From assembly GCA_041493205.1 (NCBI GenBank), contig JBGPYM010000130.1:1-8587 (forward strand): DNA of 8,587 nucleotides. The letters are read 5' to 3'. The notes beneath the pieces were generated by a model. That model saw only the letters and a program-made list of their open reading frames with translations. It had not been told where the DNA came from and made no database searches. Positions 1-6,281 of the stretch are shown here, piece by piece. Numbering within the stretch: position 1 is the stretch's first letter; each line of letters begins with the position of its first letter. This DNA is from JBGPYM01 sp041493205. GTDB taxonomy: Bacteria > Bacteroidota > Ignavibacteria > UBA10030 > UBA6906. The position numbers and the translations under genes are program-made.

Positions 1-315
1 CCAAAGGCCATCCCAAATCCGTACAAGCGTGCAGCGGCGTTCGACAACATCCAGAGTTCAACAGACCATAAGATTAAGTTCTTCAACCTCCCTGCCCGCG
101 GACGTCTTACCATCCTCGACGTCGCCGGTCAGATTGTCGATCAGATTGACTTTGACAATCAAACGGGTGTGTCGGATGTCACCTGGACGATGTTCTCGAA
201 AGATGGTGTCGAGGTTGCCAACGGCATGTACATCTATGTGGTTGAAGCGGGTAACGGCGTTGGGATCCCGTCCGGAGGCTACAAGTTTGTGGGTAAGTTT
301 GCGATTTTGCGCTGA
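1..315 (+). CDS. Secreted protein, C-terminal fragment with FlgD-like / T9SS-type sorting tail
   Basis: Partial gene: frame 1 is open from the window edge and ends at TGA 313-315, leaving the last 104 residues. The visible part starts PKAIPNPYKR and continues with NLP...ITILDVAGQIV-like strands (residues about 28-42: LPARGRLTILDVAGQ), a W at 57, and VANGMYIYVVE (about 69-79), ending GKFAILR. This series of short beta strands with an 'NPYK', 'L-x-I-x-D-x-x-G' and 'G-x-Y-x-Y' pattern is the familiar FlgD-Ig-like C-terminal module of large secreted proteins in FCB-group bacteria, where it often acts as a type IX secretion sorting/anchoring domain. The rest of the protein lies outside the window, so its catalytic or adhesive role is unknown. 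The PorV/PorQ-like gene follows after 57 nt, which fits a secreted cargo and an outer-membrane partner sharing a transcript. The domain call is from recognised pattern, not from a search. Confidence 0.8.
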   Translation, partial: PKAIPNPYKRAAAFDNIQSSTDHKIKFFNLPARGRLTILDVAGQIVDQIDFDNQTGVSDVTWTMFSKDGVEVANGMYIYVVEAGNGVGIPSGGYKFVGKFAILR

Positions 316-360
316 CGAAGGATCGCACAGTCCAGAGGATAGGAAACTTCACGACATTGA

Positions 361-368
361 AAAGGTGA
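361..368 (+). promoter_or_regulatory. Ribosome binding site of the PorV/PorQ-like gene
   Basis: AAAGGTGA lies 4 nt before the ATG at 373 and is the only purine-rich Shine-Dalgarno-like stretch at suitable distance. It supports that ATG as the start. Confidence 0.6.
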
Positions 369-372
369 ATCA

Positions 373-1356
373 ATGAGCTCGAAAAGAGTCTCCGTGATGA
401 TACTGGCTCTTCTGGTCGCTTGCCCATTGGCATTTGGTCAGAGAAAGGCGGGCACCAACGCGGCTGCGTTTCTGAAGGTCGGTGTTGGAGCCCGGGCAGT
501 CGGGATGGGCTCCGCCGTGAGCACCGTCGGAGGAGATGTCGAACAGATGTTCTGGAATCCCGCAGGCATTGCGTTGACAAGCGAGCGCATGCAGGCGTCG
601 TTCTCGTATGCGAACTGGCTGGCGTCGATCAGTCATGCTGTGGGTTCCGTCGCGTACAACATGGAAGGAGTCGGAACGTTCGGGGTAGGAATCATAACGT
701 TCGGTGATGCGAATATCCCGGCGACACGCGACCCCTTTAATGATCCCAGCGCGAGCAGCACCTACAGTTACATGGACATGTGTTTTCAGGTCTCCTTTGC
801 CAGGAATGTTACAGACCAGCTCGCATTGGGTGTAACGGCAAAATACATCAACGAAAAAATCGACGACCTGTCGGCCTCTGCCGTCGCGTTTGACGTTGGG
901 TCCCTTTACAGTATCGGACTGCTGGATTGGAAGGTGGGCGCGCGCCTGAGCAACATCGGTTCTGATATTAAGTATTATGACTACTCTTCGCCGATTCCGC
1001 TCACGTTCAGCATGGGGACCTCAATTTCGCCTCTGAAGACGGATGGCCAGAATGTCATGTTTGCGTTTGATGTTGTGAAACAACAGGACTACCTTCCGTA
1101 CTTCAATATCGGCATGGAATACCAGGTCGAGAACCTGATTTCCGTGAGGGCAGGCTACAAGCTCAACTACTCCGATGTGCAAGATCCAGGAAGGACGAAC
1201 CGGAATCCGATCCAGACAAGCATCGAAGGGTGGTCCATGGGTGGGGGCATTCACACGACATGGTCCGACCTTGATCTTCGGGTCGACTATGCCTTTACGG
1301 ACATGAAGCTTCTTCCGGATGTACACCGGTTCTCGATCCACTTCGGCTGGAAGTAA
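373..1356 (+). CDS. PorV/PorQ-family outer-membrane beta-barrel protein
   Basis: This 327-residue protein has a clear Sec signal peptide: positive MSSKR, a hydrophobic stretch to about residue 20, and a likely cut after AFGQ (residue 23). The mature start carries the family signature: GTNAAAFLKVGVGARAVGMG (about 27-46), then GGDVEQMFWNPAGIA (53-67). These are the hallmarks of the PorV/PorQ (UPF0164) family, whose members are FadL-like barrels. PorV itself is the type IX secretion shuttle that collects cargo from the translocon; other members have poorly known roles. The rest is alternating beta-strand sequence ending in an aromatic strand, FSIHFGWK, typical of an outer-membrane barrel. Length fits the family. 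It follows the fragment of a secreted protein by 57 nt and is followed by a terminator at 1389-1432, so the two probably end a transcript. Whether it is the housekeeping PorV or a locus-specific paralogue cannot be told here. Base composition is lower in G+C than the genes to its right. Confidence 0.9.
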   Translation: MSSKRVSVMILALLVACPLAFGQRKAGTNAAAFLKVGVGARAVGMGSAVSTVGGDVEQMFWNPAGIALTSERMQASFSYANWLASISHAVGSVAYNMEGVGTFGVGIITFGDANIPATRDPFNDPSASSTYSYMDMCFQVSFARNVTDQLALGVTAKYINEKIDDLSASAVAFDVGSLYSIGLLDWKVGARLSNIGSDIKYYDYSSPIPLTFSMGTSISPLKTDGQNVMFAFDVVKQQDYLPYFNIGMEYQVENLISVRAGYKLNYSDVQDPGRTNRNPIQTSIEGWSMGGGIHTTWSDLDLRVDYAFTDMKLLPDVHRFSIHFGWK

Positions 1357-1388
1357 CTCCCGGGGATGAAAGAACACTACTCTTGGCT

Positions 1389-1432
1389 GGGGTAGTCGCA
1401 GGCCGCGGCTACCCCTCTGTTTATCCTTTATT
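1389..1432 (+). terminator. Intrinsic (Rho-independent) terminator after the PorV/PorQ-like gene
   Basis: The arm GGGGTAGTCGC (1389-1399) pairs with GCGGCTACCCC (1405-1415): 11 pairs including one G-U wobble, closing a five-base loop AGGCC (1400-1404). A T-rich run follows (1416-1432). It sits 33 nt after the stop at 1356. The opposite strand has no T run beside the stem, so it should act only on rightward transcription. It marks the end of the secretion-related transcript. An attenuator for the next gene is the main alternative, because that gene begins only about 11 nt after the T run. Confidence 0.8.
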
Positions 1433-1443
1433 CGATTCCGCAA

Positions 1444-2505
1444 TTGCAAAGATCACTTGTGGCCCAGGCGAAGAGCCATCCTCTCCCCCTCCTCCCGACG
1501 ACGGTCATCGGAAGCTATTCGTTTCCCGCCTGGCTGGATGCCGTGCGCGCGCTGGGAACACAGGGCACGCTGACCGCTGCACAGGTGGCCGAAGCCCATG
1601 ACAACGCCGTGAAATCCGCCATTCTCGACCAGGAACACGCGGGGGTCGACGTAATTACCGACGGCGAGCTCCGCCGGGAGACCATGGTCAATTTCTTCTC
1701 CATGCGGATCCACGGATTCGACATGAAGGGAAAAATGAAACCTATCGGCGATCTGGACCCGAGTATCCAGATGCTGGACCCGGTCGTGCGCGAGAAGGTG
1801 CGATCGAAGGGGTCACTCGGGATGGACGAGCACTACAGGTTTCTGAAGGCCTACGCCACGGCGCGCACGAAGGTGTGTGTCACCGGGCCGCAGATGCTCG
1901 CGAAACGGGCAACCAACGAGTTCTACCCGTCGGACAAGGAGCTCGTGTTCGACCTGGCGGACATTCTCAACGCGGAACTGAAAGGGCTCGTCGCGGCCGG
2001 GTGCGACTTCATCCAGATCGACGAGCCCATCTGGGTCGGCTACCCGCAGGACATGCCATGGCTGGTTGAGTCGTTCAACCGGCTCGTAAGCGACGTCAGG
2101 GCAAAGATCGCCCTTCACGTCTGCTACGGCAATTATCAGCTCAAGAAGCTCTTCAAAGGGCAGTATGCCGAGTTGTTCCCCGCGATCCTGGAGACAAACG
2201 CCCACCAGATCAGCATGGAATTTGCGGTGTCCGACGGCACCGGGCTGGAGTTGTTCAATCAGCACAAGACGGACAAAGAAATTGTCGTCGGCGTGATCGA
2301 CGTGAAGGATGAAAAGATCGAAACCCCCGATGTCGTTGCCGGGCGAATCCGGCAGGCGCTCCTGTTCGTGCCTGTCGAAAGAATGTATATCAGTCCCGAT
2401 TGCGGGATGAAATTCATGCCGCGTGAGCGTGCGTTCGGAAAGCTGAAGGCCATGGTCGAAGGAACCCGGATCGTCAGACGCGAGCTGGGCGCGGTAGAGG
2501 ACTGA
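1444..2505 (+). CDS. MetE-type zinc methyltransferase, short form (methionine synthase C-terminal-like)
   Basis: The 353-residue protein matches the catalytic (C-terminal) barrel of cobalamin-independent methionine synthase. Visible landmarks are LPTTVIGSY (17-25) at the first strand, TDGELRR (72-78), FIQIDEP (189-195), and the four expected zinc ligands: H225 and C227 in LHVCYGN, E259 in SMEFA, C320 in SPDCGMKF. The N-terminal barrel of full-length MetE (about 750 residues in all) is absent. Proteins of this short type include methionine synthases using donors other than methyl-folate, and related thiol alkyl-transferases/lyases such as the coenzyme M epoxyalkane enzyme, so 'methionine synthase' is not assured. 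The active site appears intact, so it should bind zinc and activate a thiol in the cytoplasm. The start is uncertain: frame 1 has a stop at 1393, and the only candidates are TTG 1444 and GTG 1459, neither with a good Shine-Dalgarno. A conserved strand begins at residue 17, so one of them must be right. It leads a same-strand gene run, 14 nt before the next gene. Confidence 0.85.
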   Translation: MQRSLVAQAKSHPLPLLPTTVIGSYSFPAWLDAVRALGTQGTLTAAQVAEAHDNAVKSAILDQEHAGVDVITDGELRRETMVNFFSMRIHGFDMKGKMKPIGDLDPSIQMLDPVVREKVRSKGSLGMDEHYRFLKAYATARTKVCVTGPQMLAKRATNEFYPSDKELVFDLADILNAELKGLVAAGCDFIQIDEPIWVGYPQDMPWLVESFNRLVSDVRAKIALHVCYGNYQLKKLFKGQYAELFPAILETNAHQISMEFAVSDGTGLELFNQHKTDKEIVVGVIDVKDEKIETPDVVAGRIRQALLFVPVERMYISPDCGMKFMPRERAFGKLKAMVEGTRIVRRELGAVED

Positions 2506-2519
2506 CCCGCCGTACGACG

Positions 2520-4688
2520 ATGACACTTCGTAATGTACTGGGAAAGGTCCGGTCGGTCCGGCTGCGGCCACAGAGTTCGCCTGCCGAGGGGACCGCGGCA
2601 CACGAATTTTTACGCCTGTGCGCTCCCGGAGCGGTGATCGACGCTGCCGGGGAGAGACCCTTCCTCACGCTCCGGCTCGATCGGGGGGAGGACGCCGCGT
2701 ACACACTCGGCGTCGAGAGCACGGGCGATATGCTCTGCTCCGCGACGCACGGATCGTTGTTGTTTGCGGCTTCACAGCTGGCAGGCGAGGAATGGGCCGA
2801 CCGGCCTGCCAAGGAGTTCCGGACCCAGAGTCGAAACGAAGTATCGTTCCGCTGGCTGAGAAATCTGAGCGACTTTCTTGTCGGGAGCCTCCGCAGCGCG
2901 AGACACTTTGATCGCGAGGCATACATCCGCCAGATCGCCCGGCAGGGATATACACATCTGACGATCAACGGACTCGGCGCGCCACGCCCGTTCGAATCGG
3001 GACCTCCTGGTGACGTGTACCACTGGTTCTATGACTATAGTCCGGATCTTGACCAGTTCGTTGACAGCCGCCTCCTCCGGGGATACTACCCTGCGAAATA
3101 CCTCGCAGCAAACCTCACATTCCTCAGGGAGACGGCGGCTTTCGCGGCTCGCTATGGACTGACGCCAGGCCTCCACATCAACTCTCCCCGGTCCATGCCG
3201 GAGGATTTCTGGCGCCGCTACGGGTTCCTGCGCGGAGCCCGCGTGGACCATCCGCGGGAATCGCTGCTTCCCCGTTACACGCTCGCCATGGCTCACCCTG
3301 CCGTCCAGGAACATTACCGTGAACTTATCCGGAAGATTCTTACAGAAGTTCCGGAACTCGGTTTTATTCACCTCTGGACAAACGACAGCGGCGCGGGATT
3401 CGAATTCACGAGCAGCCTCTATGCGGGACGGAACGGCGGCCCCTATCTGATCAGGGAATGGAAGGACCACCGTGCAATCGCGAAGAAGGCGGGGGAGAAT
3501 GTCCTGACATATTTTCACCTCCTCCGGGATGAAGCGCAGCGCGTCAACCCGCAGTTTCGTCTGATCTGCGATCTCGGACCGTTCATGGACGAGCGGGAAA
3601 TCATTATCAGCGGAATGGGGAACGGCATCGACGCGGGCGAATTCGGCTCTTTCGGAGGCGGCGTACGCGATACGGAACGGGGCCAGCTGGCGCGTGCCGG
3701 TGCGGATACGCACGCGAAGATCGAAGTCGGCGAAAACAACGTTCTCGGCATCCCCTTTCCGCGGCTGATCTATGAACGGCTGTCGCAATGCCGCAGGGAG
3801 GGAGGCGCATACGTCCTTACCGGAGGCACCCCGGCGAGCCTCGCCCCCTTCGACATCAACCGCGAGGTCGTCCGCGCATTCCAGTTAACCCCGGAACGGC
3901 CGCCGGATGACGTCCTGACATACTGGGCGCGGACCTGGGGAGGGGACTCGTGCGCGCCGTTGTTGCGCGACCTCTGGGAGATGAGCGATCGCGCGGTGCG
4001 CAGCTTTCCGCCCGGCGTGCCGGCGAGCACGTTCGCTTTTCCGTGGTTCCGCCTCTGGGTGCGCCCCTTCGTTCCCGACATCGACGCGATACCGGAGTCC
4101 GACCGCAGATACTATGAAAATTTCCTCCTGGCGACGTTCAACAACCCCGCCCGAATCGACCTGAACAACGATATGATGTGGAATTTCCTGACGGCTCGGG
4201 AGGCGGGGGAGAAGAAACAATCCATCGACCGGGGCGTGCTCCCTCCTCTCACAGAAGCTATGAATCGCTGTGCGGAGGCACTCGGGAAACAGGGGACCAT
4301 TCCCCCGGTGGTGGCGGACCTGCACCAGCGGCTTCGTGCCGCCCGCTGCTTTTACAGGACCATGCGGAACTCAGTGGCGTGGACGGAAGCCATCCACGGG
4401 TATTGTGACGCCCCTTCGAATGCGGAGAAAGAGAAGTACCGGGCCCTCTGCAGGAACATGGTCGCGGATGAACTCGGGAATGCGCACGATCTCCTGGACC
4501 TCTGGTCGACGAGCACGATCAACTTCATGCCGGTTGCCGCGTCGGAAGAAACGCTTCATTGTTATGGCGAGAATTTCGGAGAGCTGCTCGAGAAGAAGAT
4601 TGAACTCATGGAACGATTCGGGGACCTGGAACCCTCGGTCGACCCGGACTATATGTGGAGGATGCATGAACCCGTACCCGCTCACTGA
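2520..4688 (+). CDS. GH67/GH20-like glycoside hydrolase-type protein
   Basis: This 722-residue protein has no signal peptide, so it is probably cytoplasmic. Three parts can be seen. Residues about 1-95 resemble the small alpha/beta domain that precedes the barrel in GH20/GH67 enzymes (YTLGVESTGD, then a GSLLFAASQL helix). Residues about 107-460 look like a (beta/alpha)8 barrel: VSFRWLRNLSDF, GYTHLTINGLG (143-153), YGLTPGLHIN (212-221), GFIHLWTNDSGAGFE (281-295), FRLICDLGPF (346-355), GGTPASLAPFDINREV (435-450). Residues about 465-722 are a helical C-terminal domain. Both the order and the total length resemble GH67 alpha-glucuronidases. However, the GH67 general-acid segment, remembered as D-S-E-G, reads N-D-S-G here; D289 and E294 are nearby acids that could serve instead. 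The substrate is therefore unknown and it may be a separate family. ATG 2520 has no strong Shine-Dalgarno and lies 14 nt after the methyltransferase stop, suggesting coupling. The 3' end overlaps the next gene by 23 nt. Confidence 0.7.
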   Translation: MTLRNVLGKVRSVRLRPQSSPAEGTAAHEFLRLCAPGAVIDAAGERPFLTLRLDRGEDAAYTLGVESTGDMLCSATHGSLLFAASQLAGEEWADRPAKEFRTQSRNEVSFRWLRNLSDFLVGSLRSARHFDREAYIRQIARQGYTHLTINGLGAPRPFESGPPGDVYHWFYDYSPDLDQFVDSRLLRGYYPAKYLAANLTFLRETAAFAARYGLTPGLHINSPRSMPEDFWRRYGFLRGARVDHPRESLLPRYTLAMAHPAVQEHYRELIRKILTEVPELGFIHLWTNDSGAGFEFTSSLYAGRNGGPYLIREWKDHRAIAKKAGENVLTYFHLLRDEAQRVNPQFRLICDLGPFMDEREIIISGMGNGIDAGEFGSFGGGVRDTERGQLARAGADTHAKIEVGENNVLGIPFPRLIYERLSQCRREGGAYVLTGGTPASLAPFDINREVVRAFQLTPERPPDDVLTYWARTWGGDSCAPLLRDLWEMSDRAVRSFPPGVPASTFAFPWFRLWVRPFVPDIDAIPESDRRYYENFLLATFNNPARIDLNNDMMWNFLTAREAGEKKQSIDRGVLPPLTEAMNRCAEALGKQGTIPPVVADLHQRLRAARCFYRTMRNSVAWTEAIHGYCDAPSNAEKEKYRALCRNMVADELGNAHDLLDLWSTSTINFMPVAASEETLHCYGENFGELLEKKIELMERFGDLEPSVDPDYMWRMHEPVPAH
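4657..4661 (+). promoter_or_regulatory. Ribosome binding site deciding the first PhyH start
   Basis: GGAGG lies inside the upstream coding sequence, 4 nt before ATG 4666. The reading frame is open far upstream (an ATG at 4270 exists), but that stretch is only a shadow of the glycosidase gene. This site and the match of residues 1-20 to the PhyH N-terminus fix the start at 4666. The spacing is a little short. Confidence 0.65.
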
Positions 4689-5454
4689 AGACCAGATACG
4701 GTTTTACGAGGAGAACGGCTACGTCCGCCTGGACAACGTCCTGACGATGCCGGAGGTGGAGGTGTTGCGCTCCGCCCTCGCAACCGCGGTCGAGGACAAG
4801 AACAAACTGAACCTGAATCTCGGTCCGCGGACCGACGAAGGGTACGCGAAGGTGTTCCTGCAGATGGTCAATCTGTGGGAACGGTATCCCGTCCTCGAAG
4901 ACTACGTTCATGACGCACGGGTGGGGGACATCGCGCGACGGCTCACCCGTTCGCGCCACGTCCGCATCTGGCACGACCAGGCGCTTATCAAGTACCCGCA
5001 GGACAGCAAACCGACTGCCTGGCACCAGGACACGGTCTACTGGCCGATGAACGAGACCGGCGGACTTTCATGCTGGATGGCGCTCGACGACGTGACGGTC
5101 GACCGGGGGTGCATGTGGTTCATCCCCGGTTCGCACAAGCTTGGCCCTCTCGATCCCGTGGATCTCGGCAACACGACCTCCGACGCTCCGCTGGGACTCC
5201 TGCCGGAGTCGTTCCGGCATGTCAAACCGGTTTCTGTCGAGCTGAAGCCCGGAAGCTGCACATTTCACAACGGTCTGACGTTCCATTATGCCGGCCCCAA
5301 CGTCACGACCACCCCGCGCCGGGCAATGGTCACGATATTCATCCCTGCCGGCACGACGTACAAAGAGCATCCGCACCTGGTGGGCGACCGCTCGAACCTG
5401 AAGCCGGGCGAAGAATTCCATGGCCCGCTCTTCCCCATCATCGCGAGGGGATAA
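4666..5454 (+). CDS. PhyH-family Fe(II)/2-oxoglutarate dioxygenase (first of a pair)
   Basis: The 262-residue protein has the phytanoyl-CoA dioxygenase (PhyH) fold pattern. It begins LTEDQIRFYEENGYV (6-20), the usual N-terminal helix and strand. The iron-binding H-x-D is H120 and D122 in AWHQDTVYW, the distal histidine is H207 in LTFHYAGPN, and the 2-oxoglutarate-binding arginine is R218 or R219 in TPRRAMV. SCWMALDDVTVDRGCMWFIPGSH (135-157) is the characteristic strand pair between them. All catalytic residues are present, so it should hydroxylate a small molecule or oxidatively remove a substituent, using O2 and 2-oxoglutarate in the cytoplasm. Substrates of this family vary (fatty acyl-CoA, ectoine, phosphonates, antibiotics), and large unassigned sets occur in FCB and PVC bacteria; nothing here names the substrate. 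Its start lies within the 3' end of the glycosidase-like gene (23-nt overlap), which implies translational coupling. The second PhyH gene follows after 29 nt. Confidence 0.88.
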   Translation: MNPYPLTEDQIRFYEENGYVRLDNVLTMPEVEVLRSALATAVEDKNKLNLNLGPRTDEGYAKVFLQMVNLWERYPVLEDYVHDARVGDIARRLTRSRHVRIWHDQALIKYPQDSKPTAWHQDTVYWPMNETGGLSCWMALDDVTVDRGCMWFIPGSHKLGPLDPVDLGNTTSDAPLGLLPESFRHVKPVSVELKPGSCTFHNGLTFHYAGPNVTTTPRRAMVTIFIPAGTTYKEHPHLVGDRSNLKPGEEFHGPLFPIIARG

Positions 5455-5471
5455 ATCGTCACACACAGCGC

Positions 5472-5476
5472 AGGAG
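5472..5476 (+). promoter_or_regulatory. Ribosome binding site of the second PhyH gene
   Basis: AGGAG is 7 nt before ATG 5484, an ideal distance, and fixes the start even though the frame is open further upstream to 5070. Its first four bases form the loop between two GCGC tetramers (5468-5471 and 5476-5479), so a small hairpin could present or hide it. Confidence 0.7.
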
Positions 5477-5483
5477 CGCACCG

Positions 5484-6221
5484 ATGCCCGCTGGACACCT
5501 CACGGATGAGGAGATCGCGTCCTACAGGACGGAAGGATACCTCGTTGTCCCCGGTCTGCTGAACGCCCGGGAAACGGACGGGTTCGTCGCGTACGAGGCA
5601 ACGCAATCCGACGAATGGCGGTCGCGCCTGGACAATCACAAACGTGATGAACAGTGGCGGTCCGTCGCGACGCACCGGAACATGGTCGGCATCGCACGCC
5701 AGATCCTCAACGCGCACCCGTCCATTCTCCAGACCATGTACCTTGAAAAGCTCCCCGGCGAGCAGGCGCGCGGCACGGCGCTGCACCAGGACACGCACTA
5801 TCTCCCGAATGAGCCGAACACCCTCATGGCATGCTGGCTGGCCCTGAGCGACACTGACAGCGACAACGGCGGGCTCTGTGTCCTGCCGCGGAGCCATACC
5901 CACGGCCTGTACGGGACGCACAAAGCCACGAGCATGAAGGACCATCAGGTGTGGGAATCCGAGCACCTGATGCGGGACCGCGACGGGAAGGAATGGAAGC
6001 AGGTATTTTACTCTTTTGAGATTGACGGCGTCGACCGATCACAGATGAAGTTCCTCCCCGTCCCGAAAGGCGCGGGCGTTTTCTTCTCGGGCATGACGAT
6101 CCATGGATCGTATGCCAACACGTCGAAGGACCGTGTCCGGCGGGCATTTGCCACGCATTTCGTGGCGGCGGGCACGTGGGTCTTCCGGGCGGATGTTCAG
6201 GATCTCATGCCCGTTCCGTAA
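5484..6221 (+). CDS. PhyH-family Fe(II)/2-oxoglutarate dioxygenase (second of a pair)
   Basis: The 245-residue protein shows the same family plan as its left neighbour: LTDEEIASYRTEGYLVVPGLL (6-26), iron ligands H101 and D103 in ALHQDTHYL, distal H207 in MTIHGSYANTS, and the 2-oxoglutarate arginine R219 or R220 in VRRAFATHF. ACWLALSDTDSDNGGLCVLPRSH (116-138) aligns by eye with the equivalent stretch of the first PhyH. Elsewhere the two differ: the insert between the iron ligands and the distal histidine (about residues 140-195) is longer and highly charged here, while the region before the H-x-D is shorter. They are thus divergent paralogues rather than a recent duplication, and probably act on different positions or successive intermediates. 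The catalytic set is complete and no export signal is present. The stop TAA at 6219-6221 is followed by 60 nt without another stop in the same frame up to the next gene's GTG. Confidence 0.88.
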   Translation: MPAGHLTDEEIASYRTEGYLVVPGLLNARETDGFVAYEATQSDEWRSRLDNHKRDEQWRSVATHRNMVGIARQILNAHPSILQTMYLEKLPGEQARGTALHQDTHYLPNEPNTLMACWLALSDTDSDNGGLCVLPRSHTHGLYGTHKATSMKDHQVWESEHLMRDRDGKEWKQVFYSFEIDGVDRSQMKFLPVPKGAGVFFSGMTIHGSYANTSKDRVRRAFATHFVAAGTWVFRADVQDLMPVP

Positions 6222-6281
6222 CCGCCGCCCGCACGGCACACTGTCGCAGCGCAACGCCACCTTCATTTTCACCGGCCCCTC

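Noticed and set aside
29..376. Plus-strand open frame of 115 codons at the left edge
   Set aside because: It overlaps, in another frame, the fragment with a clear FlgD-like C-terminal pattern, and is Ser/Arg-rich with no motif.
2772..3788. Minus-strand open frame of 338 codons
   Set aside because: Antisense to the barrel region of the GH67/GH20-like gene, with no domain or ribosome binding site.
4270..4665. Extended N-terminus for the first PhyH protein
   Set aside because: The extra 132 residues are Arg/Ser-rich, out-of-frame reading of the glycosidase-like gene; GGAGG and family alignment support ATG 4666.
2520..4688. Confident naming as alpha-glucuronidase
   Set aside because: The expected acid segment does not match and no substrate evidence exists, so only a GH67/GH20-like label is kept.
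5070..5483. Extended N-terminus for the second PhyH protein
   Set aside because: The stretch is a shadow of the first PhyH gene; AGGAG before ATG 5484 and the usual LTDEEI start fit much better.
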